The notes beneath the pieces were generated by a model that made no database searches, had not been told where the DNA came from, and worked only from the letters and a program-made list of their open reading frames with translations. Shown in pieces: positions 9,838 through 18,902 of a stretch of 64,000 nucleotides of DNA; the stretch's first letter is position 1; each line of letters opens with the position of its first letter. A program made the position numbers and the translations under genes. Source of the stretch: DASUWK01 sp036378435 (GTDB lineage: Bacteria; Chloroflexota; Dormibacteria; Dormibacterales; Dormibacteraceae); assembly GCA_036378435.1 (NCBI GenBank), contig DASUWK010000056.1:107309-171308 (forward strand), read 5' to 3'.

Positions 9838-10532
9838 CAGCTGTCAAGCGTGAACTCATCGCCTGCTCGGTAGCGCGCGCGCCGGCCGCTGCTGCGGACA
9901 TCGACCCCGCCCGATCCGAAGACGCGCCAGTGCATCCCGTCACCGGAGATCGCCGTGCCCTCGTCGATGCCGACGAAGTGCTGGCCGCGTCGGGTGCCTG
10001 AGACCACGAACTCCTTCAGGCCGGGCAGGAAGCCCGGCATGCGGTTCCAGTGGACGCCGAACCGCACGTCGGGGATCAGGCCGAGTCCGACGTACCAGAA
10101 GGCGGGCCCGCGCTGCTGCTCGACGCGAGCGCCGGCGACCATCGCCCCGGCGCTGCAGCCGGCGAAGACCGCGCCGGCCACCATCTCCGCCTTGATCGCC
10201 TCCAGCAGAGGCGATTCCTCGAGCACCTGGGCCAGGTAGAGCGGGTTGCCGCCTGAGAAGAAGAACATGCTGGCCCCCCGCAGCTGGGAGATGAGCTCTC
10301 CGTCGGACGCATCCTCGCGCGTCCGCAGGTTCACGACCCGAGCCTCGAGTCCCAGCTCCGTGTAGTGGCTCATGCCCATAGCGGCCCAGCGCTCGAAGAC
10401 GGCGTCGCCTTCCGGCGCGCTGGCGGTCGGCAGGACCACGACGGGGCCCTTGGGCGCCTCCGCCAGCGCGTCTTTCTCCGCCTCACCCGACCAGGGCAGG
10501 AACTCCCCGGCGCCGAGCAAGAGGAACCTCAC
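9837..10532 (-). CDS. Peptidase S51-like protein (cyanophycinase/dipeptidase E family)
   Basis: Serine peptidase-like protein of 231 aa with a class-I glutamine-amidotransferase-like fold. The nucleophile elbow GCSAGAM is at about residues 124-130, and FFFSGGNPLYLAQ lies upstream, as in cyanophycinase and alpha-aspartyl dipeptidase families. A His at about 161 (FGVHWNRMPGF) is a candidate catalytic residue. The GTG start overlaps the stop of the upstream 51-aa gene (GTGA). No cyanophycin synthetase is nearby, so a dipeptidase-like or unknown peptide substrate is more likely. Confidence 0.8.
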   Translation of the reverse strand: MRFLLLGAGEFLPWSGEAEKDALAEAPKGPVVVLPTASAPEGDAVFERWAAMGMSHYTELGLEARVVNLRTREDASDGELISQLRGASMFFFSGGNPLYLAQVLEESPLLEAIKAEMVAGAVFAGCSAGAMVAGARVEQQRGPAFWYVGLGLIPDVRFGVHWNRMPGFLPGLKEFVVSGTRRGQHFVGIDEGTAISGDGMHWRVFGSGGVDVRSSGRRARYRAGDEFTLDS

Positions 10533-10684
10533 GCCGCCTGGCGCTCGTCCTCGTGCTCGATCCAGAGGCGGGAGTCGCGGTCCCAGTGAGCGTGCTCCAG
10601 CTGCACGTGGCTGACCGGCTCCCGGTTCCCCCGCAGCAGGCGGGCGAAGCTCCAGATCACAGCTCGCATCATCGCTTTGGCCAT
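10529..10684 (-). CDS. Small 51-aa protein upstream of the S51 peptidase
   Basis: Not recognised. The start at 10684 is chosen because an AGGAGG site sits 7 bp upstream. The product has an amphipathic N-terminal helix (AKAMMRAVIWSFARLL) and a charged C-terminal tail rich in His, Asp, Glu and Trp. It overlaps the S51 gene by 4 bp, so it is translationally coupled to it. It could be a membrane-associated partner of that peptidase, but nothing in the sequence proves this. Confidence 0.6.
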   Translation of the reverse strand: MAKAMMRAVIWSFARLLRGNREPVSHVQLEHAHWDRDSRLWIEHEDERQAA

Positions 10685-10712
10685 CTGGTTTCCTCCTGTA
10701 ACCGGAAACAGC

Positions 10713-12119
10713 TCACGCTGCTTCCTGCAAATCCACATTCGCCGGCCCGCCGACCGCCTCGAGCAGCCGCGGACGCGGCGGACGCAGGGTGATCAGCACC
10801 ACCAGCAGGGCGGTCGTCACGAGCCCGGCCGCGATCGCGAAGGCCAGCTGGTAGCCGGACTGCGCGGCGACCGTGCCGAGCACCGCGAGACCGACCGCGG
10901 CGCCCAGCTGCAGCGACAGATTGGTCATCCCGGCCGCCAGGCCGGTGAACTCGGGCGGCACATCGGCCATCGCAAGCAGGGTCATCGGCATGATCGACAT
11001 CCCGGCACCCGTCCCGAAGATCGCGAGGGCGACGAACAGGCGCGGGAACAACGCCGTCTCGGGGCCGAGTCCCGAGAGCAGGAACAGAGCGGCCGCGATG
11101 GCGACCAGGCCCGCGGCGAGGACCCGGCGCGGCCCGAAGCGGCCGACCAGCCGCACAGTGATGCCCAACGACATCGCGCCGAGCGCGCCCGTGAACGGCA
11201 GGAAGGCGAGGCCGGTCCCGAAGGAGGAGTAGCCGCGCGCCTGCTGCAGGTACAGCGCCCCGAGGAAGAAGGTGGTGAACATTCCGGTCGCGAGCAGAGC
11301 GCGGGCCGCGCTGGCTCCGGCCAGGCTCCGGATCCGCAGCACTCGCGGCGGCAGGATCGCGTTGCGCCGGCGCGACTGCAGCCGGAAGAAAGCTCCCAGC
11401 AGCAGGATTGCGGTGCCGCCGAACCCGAGTGTGTGCGCGGACGCCCAGCCGAATGAGGCCGCGGTGATGATCGCGTACACGCCGAGCATCACGGCCGACG
11501 TGACGAGCAGCGAGCCTGCGAGGTCCAGGCCCTCGCCGAGTCCGGCTCCCCGGTCGTCGTCGATGAGGAAGAGGCCGGCAAGGAAAGTGGCCAGCCCGAT
11601 CGGCAGGTTGATGAAGAACACCCAGTGCCAGCTCGCCGCCTGGGTCAGAAAGCCGCCGGCCAAAAGGCCCAGCGAGCCGCCGCCGGCGATCGTGAAGGCG
11701 AACACGCTCATCGCCTGGGCCCTCTCGCGAGCGCCGGCAAAGCCGCTGATGATCAGCGCGATGATGACGCCGGCCGAGAGCGCCGCGCCCATGCCCTGTA
11801 CGAAGCGTGCGATGACCAGCACCGCGGGTGCCGGCGCCACACCGCAGAGGACTGACGCCATCGTGAACACCAGGACGCCGGCGAGGAAGACGCGCTTGCG
11901 CCCGACCAGGTCGCCGAGGCGTCCCGCCAGGAGCACGAAGCCTCCGAAGCTGATGCTGTAGGCGTTGACCACCCAGGTCAGCCCGGCCTCGCTGAAGCCG
12001 AGGTCGCCCTGGATCGAGGGCAGCGCCACGTTCACGATCGTCGAGTCGAGAACGATCATCAGCTGTCCGAAGCAGACGACGAGCAAGGCGATCCAGCGCC
12101 TCAGATCGTCCCTTAGCAT
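10713..12119 (-). CDS. DHA2-type MFS drug exporter (EmrB/QacA-like)
   Basis: Proton-coupled multidrug exporter, 468 aa, about 14 transmembrane helices. Family motifs are intact: LDSTIVNVALP in helix 1 (motif D1), GRLGDLVGRKRVF between helices 2 and 3 (motif A), and RFVQGMGAALSAG (motif B). The start at 12119 was preferred over an upstream ATG because AAGGGGAA lies just before it. It is divergent from a MarR regulator over a 125-bp region with dyad symmetry, the standard layout of an inducible efflux system. The drug or metabolite substrate is unknown. Confidence 0.92.
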   Translation of the reverse strand: MLRDDLRRWIALLVVCFGQLMIVLDSTIVNVALPSIQGDLGFSEAGLTWVVNAYSISFGGFVLLAGRLGDLVGRKRVFLAGVLVFTMASVLCGVAPAPAVLVIARFVQGMGAALSAGVIIALIISGFAGARERAQAMSVFAFTIAGGGSLGLLAGGFLTQAASWHWVFFINLPIGLATFLAGLFLIDDDRGAGLGEGLDLAGSLLVTSAVMLGVYAIITAASFGWASAHTLGFGGTAILLLGAFFRLQSRRRNAILPPRVLRIRSLAGASAARALLATGMFTTFFLGALYLQQARGYSSFGTGLAFLPFTGALGAMSLGITVRLVGRFGPRRVLAAGLVAIAAALFLLSGLGPETALFPRLFVALAIFGTGAGMSIMPMTLLAMADVPPEFTGLAAGMTNLSLQLGAAVGLAVLGTVAAQSGYQLAFAIAAGLVTTALLVVLITLRPPRPRLLEAVGGPANVDLQEAA

Positions 12120-12137
12120 TGTTCCCCTTAACCTTTC

Positions 12138-12188
12138 GATCATCGTTATTCTCCAATCGCCCGGTAGCAACGATGATCACTATATCAT
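12138..12188. promoter_or_regulatory. Probable MarR operator region between exporter and regulator
   Basis: The divergent spacer contains a perfect 10-bp inverted repeat, GATCATCGTT (12138-12147) and AACGATGATC (12169-12178), separated by 21 bp. It also holds a compact dyad ATGAT-N6-ATCAT (12173-12188). The AT-rich TATATCAT stretch is the only promoter-like composition in the gap. MarR dimers usually bind 16-20 bp dyads, so the second site is the better candidate. Confidence 0.6.
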
Positions 12189-12244
12189 GATGATTAGGCT
12201 GTTTGCATCATCCGCCTCTTTGGTAATATCCGCGGTGAAAGACC

Positions 12245-12700
12245 ATGGCTGACGGCAGAGGACGGGACGACGGCGCCGGGCTCATCGCGCTGGTCACCCA
12301 GCTCTACAAGGCGTTCATCAAGCGCAGCACCGAGGAGATCCTCGGCATGCGCCTCAAGGAGTTCATGGTCCTGTCCCACCTGGCGGAGCGCCGCGGCACC
12401 ACCCAACAGGAGCTGGGAGAGGCGATGTTCCTCGACCCCAACACGGTGGTGCTGATCCTGAACGGGCTCGAGGAGCGAGGCTTCTCGGTCCGTAAGCGCG
12501 ACAGCGAGGACCGCCGGCGCCACGTGGTCGAGGTGACCCCCGAGGGCCGCCGGGCGGTCGAGCGCGCTGAGAAGGCCCGCGACGCCATCGAGAACGAGAT
12601 CCTGGCCGGGCTCGCCGAGTCCGACCGCCAGGCGCTGCGCGGCCTGCTCCTGAAGGCTCTGGAGCACCTGGCCAAGACCCCGACCGCCGCTCGAGCCTAG
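12245..12700 (+). CDS. MarR family transcriptional regulator
   Basis: Winged-helix dimeric repressor, 151 aa. The DNA-binding part spans about 38-100: LKEFMVLSHLAERRGTTQQE, a recognition helix around DPNTVVLILNGLEERG, and the wing with KRDSEDRRRHVVEVTPEG, which carries the conserved MarR Asp-Arg pair. Flanking N- and C-terminal helices form the dimer interface. It is divergent from the MFS exporter, so it most likely represses that gene and itself through the dyads in the shared spacer and is released by the exporter's substrate. Confidence 0.92.
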   Translation: MADGRGRDDGAGLIALVTQLYKAFIKRSTEEILGMRLKEFMVLSHLAERRGTTQQELGEAMFLDPNTVVLILNGLEERGFSVRKRDSEDRRRHVVEVTPEGRRAVERAEKARDAIENEILAGLAESDRQALRGLLLKALEHLAKTPTAARA

Positions 12701-12727
12701 CTACCCAGCGGCGCCCGGCCGAACTGG

Positions 12728-12797
12728 GCGATTTCTGGAGAAATGTCCCGCCCGGGCGCGTCAGAGGCAGCGATTTCTGGAGAAATGTCCCGCCCGG
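12728..12797. repeat. Paired palindromic repeat element, locus 1 (42-bp period)
   Basis: Two identical 28-bp direct repeats (12728-12755 and 12770-12797) start 42 bp apart. Each contains the dyad ATTTCT-GG-AGAAAT followed by GTCCCGCCCGG. The element fills the gap between the 3' ends of the convergent marR and P450 genes. A second locus with the same 14-bp dyad length and 42-bp period lies at 51611-51681. It may be a bidirectional terminator, a REP-like element or a protein-binding array. Confidence 0.8.
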
Positions 12798-12800
12798 CGG

Positions 12801-14003
12801 CTAGCCCCAGGCGATCGGCAGCGAGTCCAGGCCGTAGATGCCCTGGATCGTCCCGAACTTGGGCTCGCCCGCGAGCCGCAGGTTGGGCAGCCGTGGCGCC
12901 AGGAAGGTGAGGCCCTCCTCCAGCTCGGCGCGCGCGATGTTGGAGCCGACGCAGTAGTGCACGCCGGCGCCGAACGTCAGCAGCCGAGCCCCTTCGCGTT
13001 CGGCCGTGATGTCGAAGTCCGGCGCTCCGGCGCCGTCTCTATTGCCGGTGAAGGAGCACACCATCACCACGGTGCCCTTCGGGAAGCTGACGTCTCTGTA
13101 CTCGACATCGCCGGTGAGTATCCGCGCCGTGAAAGGCGTCACCGGCTCGTGCCGCAGAACCTCCTCGACGGCGGCCGGCACCCGGTCGAGCTCGCGGCCC
13201 AGCAGCTCCCACTGGTCGGGATGCAGGGCGAAGAGGCGGATCGCATGCGCAAGCTGCGACTGCGTCGTGTCCACGGCGCCGACCAGGACGTTGAGCACCA
13301 GGTTGACGAGCTCCTCGTCGTTCAGCCGGTCGCCTTCGTGCCGGGCCGCGATCAGAACGGAGATCAGGTCGTCGGCAGGATTCTCGCGTCGCTGGGCGAG
13401 CACCTGCCGGCACCATGCGTAGAACTCCTCCACCGCCCGGTCTATCTCCGCCCGCTGCGTCATCAGGCTCGGCCCGTCGAACTGCTTTTGGATCCAGTTC
13501 GACCAGTCGTAGAGCCGGTCGGCGTCCTCGCGCGGGGCGCCGACGATCGTCGAGATGGTCAGCGAGGGGTACGGCTTTGCGATGGCCTGCACGAAGTCGG
13601 TCTCGCGCGACTCCGGCAGCTGGGCAAAGAGCTCGGCCAGGATGTCGCGCATCACCGGGCGCCAGCGATCGGCGGCCTTCGGCGTGAAAAACGGATTGAG
13701 CAGGTTGCGCAGCCGGGTGTGGTCGTCGCCGTCGATGTGGAGGATGTTGCGGTCGATCTCCTCCCGCAGCGGCCCGCCCTCGACGCCGTAGAGCTCGGCG
13801 ATCACCTGCCCTGGAAACGTGGCCTGCCGCGTGCGCAGGAAGAACTCGCCGGCCGCCCGATCCACGGTCATGTAGCCGAGCGGGATTCGCACCAGCCAGG
13901 ACTGCTGGGCCAGGTCGGCCATGGCCTGGTGGAAGTCGTCGCCGCTTAACTCGGTGTCGGCGGGATCGAACTCGGGCAGCTCGAGCGTTCCGACATCGGC
14001 CAT
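12801..14003 (-). CDS. Cytochrome P450
   Basis: Soluble bacterial class-I type P450, 400 aa, a heme monooxygenase needing an external ferredoxin and reductase. Motifs: I-helix LVGAVDTTQ with the Asp-Thr pair, K-helix EEVLR (ExxR), and heme loop FGAGVHYCVGSNIARAE with the cysteine ligand at about residue 351. The substrate is not predictable. No ferredoxin gene is adjacent. It is divergent from a wax ester synthase/DGAT gene, with 94 bp between the starts, so a link to fatty acid or lipid hydroxylation is possible but unproven. Confidence 0.93.
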   Translation of the reverse strand: MADVGTLELPEFDPADTELSGDDFHQAMADLAQQSWLVRIPLGYMTVDRAAGEFFLRTRQATFPGQVIAELYGVEGGPLREEIDRNILHIDGDDHTRLRNLLNPFFTPKAADRWRPVMRDILAELFAQLPESRETDFVQAIAKPYPSLTISTIVGAPREDADRLYDWSNWIQKQFDGPSLMTQRAEIDRAVEEFYAWCRQVLAQRRENPADDLISVLIAARHEGDRLNDEELVNLVLNVLVGAVDTTQSQLAHAIRLFALHPDQWELLGRELDRVPAAVEEVLRHEPVTPFTARILTGDVEYRDVSFPKGTVVMVCSFTGNRDGAGAPDFDITAEREGARLLTFGAGVHYCVGSNIARAELEEGLTFLAPRLPNLRLAGEPKFGTIQGIYGLDSLPIAWG

Positions 14004-14097
14004 CGACGCTGACCGTACACCCCCGCGTGAGGGCGGCGCTTCCAGCTATCTCGCTCGAGAGCCCCACGGGGTGACGCCTTCCAAAGAGAATGACGCG

Positions 14098-15561
14098 ATG
14101 AGCACGCGGCGCCTGAGCCCGATGGACACCTTCTTCCTCCTCGGCGACACCGGGTCGGCGCCGATGCACGTCGGCGCGCTGCTGCCGTTCACCGCCCCGC
14201 CCGGTGGCACGGCCAAGCTGCTGAGCAGAATCTCCGACGAGGTGAGGCGCGGCGTCGACATCCAGCCGCCCTGGAACCTCAAGCTTTCGACGCCTGCTTT
14301 CAAACAGAACCCTCTGCAGTCGTGGGTCCGAGACGACGACATCGACCTCGACTACCACATCCGGCGCTCGGCGCTGCCGTCACCCGGGGGCGAGCGCGAG
14401 CTCGGCACGCTGCTGGCGCGCCTGCACAGCAACCCGATGGACCTGACCAAGCCGCCCTGGGAGCTGCACTACATCGAAGGCCTGCAGCGCGGCCGCTTCG
14501 CGATCTACACCAAGGTGCACCACGCGCTGATGGACGGCTACACCGGGATGCGGACGCTGGTGCGCAGCCTCGCGGACGACGCGTCGGACCTCGACACGCC
14601 GCTCTTCTGCGCGATCCCGCCGCCGCATCGAAGCCGCGCCCCGCGCAGCTCCGAGGCAGCGCTCTGGGGCGACCTCGTGAGCTTCGCCCGCAACGAGGCG
14701 CAGTCGGCTATGGGCCTGGCCCAGGCTCTCGGGAGGCTGGCTCTTCGGCCAGGCAATCTCCGCGACTTGGTCGGCTCGATGCAGGCGCCGCGCTCGATCC
14801 TGAACGGCCGCATCACGCGCAACCGCCGATTCGCGACGCAGCAATACGAGATCACGCGGCTGCGCCGGATCACCGAGGCCACCGGAGCCACTGTGAACGA
14901 CGTCGTGCTGGCCGTGTGCGGTGGCGGCCTGCGGGCCTATCTCGCCGGCCTGGACTCACTCCCCAAGAAGTCGCTGATCGCCATGGTCCCGGTGGCGGTG
15001 CGCGCCAAGGATGACGTGGGCGGCGGCAACTCGGTGGGCGGAATGCTTGCCTCGCTGGGCACCGACATCGACGATCCGCGAGAGCGGCTCGAGCACGTGA
15101 TGCACTCGACGCGGCTGGCAAAGAGCCAGTTCGAGGGCATGGACCAGCGCGCCGTTCTCGCTTACAGCGCGGCTCTGCTCGGCCCCGCGACGACCCAGAT
15201 GATGAGCGCGGCGCTGGGCGTGCGCTCGCCCCTGCCGCTGACGTTCAACCTGCTGATCTCGAACGTGCCCGGCCCGAGGACGCCGCTCTACTTCCGCGGC
15301 GCCCGGCTGGAGGCGGCTTATCCGCTCTCGATCCCGACGCACGGCCTGGCGCTGAACATCACCGTCGAGAGCTACGCCGAGACGCTCAACTTCGGCTTCA
15401 TCGGCTGCCGCGACACGCTGCCGAGCCTGCAGAACCTGGCGGTGGACACCGGCGAGGCGCTGCGGGAGCTCGAGAAGTCCGTCCGGCCGCGTCGCCCGCG
15501 GACGGCGGTCAAGCGTGCCGGGTCGCGTAGCGCTCGTACTGCATCCGCAGCAGGTCGATGA
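14098..15561 (+). CDS. Wax ester synthase/diacylglycerol acyltransferase (WS/DGAT)
   Basis: Bifunctional acyltransferase joining acyl-CoA to fatty alcohols or diacylglycerol for storage lipid, 487 aa, membrane-associated. It opens with the typical LSPMDTFFLL segment. The catalytic HHxxxDG motif is HHALMDG at about 141-147, preceded by the conserved PPWELHYIEGL block. The C-terminal domain has the NVPGPRTPLYFRGA region found in the family. The start at 14098 is an inference from the protein N-terminus; its ribosome site is weak. The 3' end overlaps the convergent DUF5519 gene by about 53 bp. Confidence 0.92.
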   Translation: MSTRRLSPMDTFFLLGDTGSAPMHVGALLPFTAPPGGTAKLLSRISDEVRRGVDIQPPWNLKLSTPAFKQNPLQSWVRDDDIDLDYHIRRSALPSPGGERELGTLLARLHSNPMDLTKPPWELHYIEGLQRGRFAIYTKVHHALMDGYTGMRTLVRSLADDASDLDTPLFCAIPPPHRSRAPRSSEAALWGDLVSFARNEAQSAMGLAQALGRLALRPGNLRDLVGSMQAPRSILNGRITRNRRFATQQYEITRLRRITEATGATVNDVVLAVCGGGLRAYLAGLDSLPKKSLIAMVPVAVRAKDDVGGGNSVGGMLASLGTDIDDPRERLEHVMHSTRLAKSQFEGMDQRAVLAYSAALLGPATTQMMSAALGVRSPLPLTFNLLISNVPGPRTPLYFRGARLEAAYPLSIPTHGLALNITVESYAETLNFGFIGCRDTLPSLQNLAVDTGEALRELEKSVRPRRPRTAVKRAGSRSARTASAAGR

Positions 15562-15826
15562 CGTTGTCGACGTCGACCGCAGTCTGCATCCAACAGCTGA
15601 CCCAGCCCGTCTCAGGAAGGACGTGGTGCGGCTCCGCGCGACCGGCGGCGATCAGCTCGTCGTGGATGCGCCGAGGCATCGGCAGGTCCGCGAGGCGGTC
15701 GCCGTGGACGTGGCCCATCTCCTTGCGGCCGTAGCGGTACTCGATCCCGCCGAACTGGTGCGGCGCGGCCTCCACGCCAGGCCACGAGGTGACCTCCGCC
15801 TTGATCCGTTCCCCCGCGCCTCGCAT
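15509..15826 (-). CDS. DUF5519 (luciferase-family domain) protein
   Basis: Small protein of 105 aa matching the DUF5519 pattern: SWPGVEAAPHQFGGIEYRYG followed by EMGHVHGDRLADLPMPR, then AGRAEPHHVLPETGWVS. The conserved His residues of GHVHGD and EPHH suggest ligand or metal contacts. Despite the database name of the domain, it does not imply light emission. The function is unknown. It converges on the wax ester synthase gene with overlapping 3' ends. Confidence 0.75.
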   Translation of the reverse strand: MRGAGERIKAEVTSWPGVEAAPHQFGGIEYRYGRKEMGHVHGDRLADLPMPRRIHDELIAAGRAEPHHVLPETGWVSCWMQTAVDVDNVIDLLRMQYERYATRHA

Positions 15827-15877
15827 AGCCCGTCCAGTTTGGATCGAAAATAGGCAGCCAGCCGAAGGAGATTCGCC

Positions 15878-16197
15878 ATGCTGCTAGCAACTCGCCTGAC
15901 CTCTTTGCCCGCCGGAGCGGTGGCGATCCTCGTCGTCCTCTCGCTGGCCCAGCTCGCCCTGGACGTGATCGCCCTCGTCGACCTCTACCGCCGGCCGGTC
16001 GAGCAGGTCGCCGGAGGGAACAAGTGGGTCTGGGTGGTCGTGATTCTGATCGTCAACGTGCTCGGCCCGATCCTCTACCTGGCGATAGCTCGCCAGCCGC
16101 CGCCGGCAGTCGAGACGCGCACCGACGCCGAGCGCGGCTCTGAGCGGATCGGCGACATCGTCGACGACCTCTACGGCCCGCACGACTCCGCTTCGCA

Positions 16198-16201
<4 letters not shown>
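15878..16201 (+). CDS. PLDc_N domain membrane protein of an ABC exporter operon
   Basis: 107-aa protein with two transmembrane helices (about 12-35 and 48-68) and a short charged C-terminal tail. The segment LYRRPVEQVAGGNKWVWVVVILIVNVLGPILYL, split by the second helix, is the phospholipase D nuclease N-terminal (PLDc_N) pattern, which has no catalytic residues. Its stop overlaps the TTG start of the ABC ATPase gene (TTGA). Such proteins often sit beside ABC-2 exporters. It may be an accessory membrane subunit; its role is not established. Confidence 0.8.
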
Positions 16202-17120
<919 letters not shown>

Positions 17121-17124
<4 letters not shown>

Positions 17125-17882
17125 CCGCGATCGCCTCGTTCGCGCGCAAAGAACTCGGCGAGATCCTTCGCACCTGGCGCATCTGGGTGCTGCCCGGGAT
17201 CGTGATCTTTTTCGCGCTCACAGGGCCGCTGCTCGCGAAGTTCACTCCGCAGCTGGTCGGCGCCGTCGCCGGCAGCCGGCTCGGCGGCTTGAAGGTGCCC
17301 ACGCCGACCTACACGGACTCCTACATCCAGTGGACCAAGAACCTGACGCAGATCGTCCTGATCGCCGTGATCATCGTGTACGGCAGCCTCGTGTCCGGCG
17401 AGGTCAGGAGCGGGACCGCTGTGCTTGTGCTGACGAAGCCTCTGTCCCGCCGAGCGTTCGTGCTCGTCAAAGCTGTCGTGCAGTCCGTGTTCCTGGCGGT
17501 CGTGGTCGCTGTCGGCGCGCTGATCACGTGGCTGCTGACACTCGCGATCTTCGGCGCGGCTCCGGCGGGCGCCCTCTGGAGCGCCACCGGCGTGTTCCTG
17601 GTGCAGGGACTGCTGTTCGTCGCCCTGATGACGCTGCTCTCGAGCGTCATCGGCTCAGCAGCGGGGTCCGCCGGCGCCGGCCTGGCCGGGTTCGCCGTGT
17701 TAGCGATCGCGGCGATCTGGAAGCCGCTCCAGGACTATTCGCCCGCGGCGCTTAGCTCGCTGCCTGGCGAGCTGGCGGCCGCCAAGCCGGCGTCGGTCGG
17801 GTGGCCCGTGGTGACCTCGCTGGCGCTGGCCCTTGTCCTGACAGGGCTGGCCGGCCAGCTGTTCAGAAGGCGCGACCTCTGA
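17121..17882 (+). CDS. ABC-2 type transporter permease
   Basis: Membrane subunit partnering the ATPase, with six predicted helices. The frame is open back to a CTG at 17121 that overlaps the ATPase stop (CTGA), and the stretch encoded before the first GTG (17187) reads ARKELGEILRTWRIWVLP, the usual cytoplasmic N-terminus of ABC-2 permeases. I therefore extend the gene to 17121 (253 aa) and suggest a CTG start. If CTG is not used, translation from 17187 would lose the N-terminal amphipathic helix. The gene converges with the ECF sigma gene 4 bp away. Confidence 0.8.
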
Positions 17883-17885
17883 GGC

Positions 17886-18902
17886 TCACAGCCGCGCGGG
17901 CAGGTTGAAGCCACCGCACAGGTCGGGGCGGAAGGATGTCACCTCGACAATGCGGCCGCCCGCGACCCGGAGCACATTGAGACCGGCCAGCCGGTACTCC
18001 CGCTTGCCTCGAGCCCGCAGGTACGCGATAGCTGCCGGCTGGCGATTGGCGCGCGTTGGAACGAGCTTGAAATCGCCGAAGGAGTCCGGACCCAGCAGCT
18101 GGCGGTAGAGTCCCATCACCGCGTCGCGACCATCGAACCACATGAGAGCGGGCGGCATGGTCAGCCGGGCGTCTTCGCGCAGCAGCACGCTCACCGCGCC
18201 GGCGTCGGCCCGCTCGAATGCGTCCATGAACCTTGCCAGCAGCGATCGCTCGTCCGCGCTCGGCTCGGTGCGGCGAGCGGGCGGCTCGGCATCGCGGGGC
18301 AGGTTTGCGCGCATCGTCGTCCGGGCCCGATGCAGGGCGCTGTTCACTGAAGCCACGCTGGTCTCGAGAAGCTCGGCCGTCTCCTGCGCCGACCAGTCGA
18401 GGGCGTCGCAGAGGATGAGGACCGCGCGCTGTCGCGGCGGCAGGTGCTGGATGGCGGCCAGATAGACCAGCTCGACGGTCTCCCGCGCGATAGCAACCGA
18501 CTCGGGTTCGGCCTCGGAGGAGGCTGCGACATCCAGCAGGTCGTCCGGGTAGGGCTGGATCCAGGGCAGCTCGGTGTCCCACTTCGGCGGCGAGGCCGGG
18601 TCCGTCGCGGCCGGCGCAACGTCCGGCGCCGTCACCGCGCGAGGGGTGCGCTCCAGCGCGCTCAGACAGGCGTTCGTCGCGATGCGGTATAGCCAGTTTC
18701 GAAAACTGGACCGTCCTTCGAAACCGGACCGGGCCCGCCATGCGCGGAGTAGCGTCTCCTGGACCAGGTCCTCCGCGTCGTCGAAAGATCCGACCATCCG
18801 GTAGCAGTGCACGTGGAGCTGCCGCCGATAGGGCTCGGCGAGGCTCGCGAAAACCGATTCGTCGCCACGCCTCACCGCCGCCAGTTGGTCAGGCTCGATC
18901 AC
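17886..18902 (-). CDS. ECF sigma factor with C-terminal SnoaL-like domain
   Basis: RNA polymerase sigma-70 family ECF factor, 338 aa. Region 2 (about 10-80) contains FDDAEDLVQETLLRAWR and FRNWLYRIATNACL. Region 4 (about 135-195) contains LPPRQRAVLILCDALDW and an HTH around AQETAELLETSVASVNSALHRAR. Residues 215-335 form a SnoaL/NTF2-like domain, which in such ECF groups replaces a separate anti-sigma factor. No anti-sigma gene is adjacent, in keeping with this. Its GTG start overlaps the stop of the DUF4287 gene, so both are made together. Confidence 0.9.
   Translation of the reverse strand: MIEPDQLAAVRRGDESVFASLAEPYRRQLHVHCYRMVGSFDDAEDLVQETLLRAWRARSGFEGRSSFRNWLYRIATNACLSALERTPRAVTAPDVAPAATDPASPPKWDTELPWIQPYPDDLLDVAASSEAEPESVAIARETVELVYLAAIQHLPPRQRAVLILCDALDWSAQETAELLETSVASVNSALHRARTTMRANLPRDAEPPARRTEPSADERSLLARFMDAFERADAGAVSVLLREDARLTMPPALMWFDGRDAVMGLYRQLLGPDSFGDFKLVPTRANRQPAAIAYLRARGKREYRLAGLNVLRVAGGRIVEVTSFRPDLCGGFNLPARL

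Noticed and set aside
12728..12797. CRISPR-like repeat pair (28-bp repeat, 14-bp spacer)
   Set aside because: Only two copies, an internal dyad, a spacer far too short and no cas genes.
12801..15561. Biosynthetic gene cluster around P450 and wax ester synthase
   Set aside because: No core synthase, tailoring set or transporter accompanies them; the neighbours are general metabolism genes.
15509..15826. Bioluminescence enzyme
   Set aside because: DUF5519 is labelled luciferase family in databases but lacks the flavin-monooxygenase fold and any lux neighbours.
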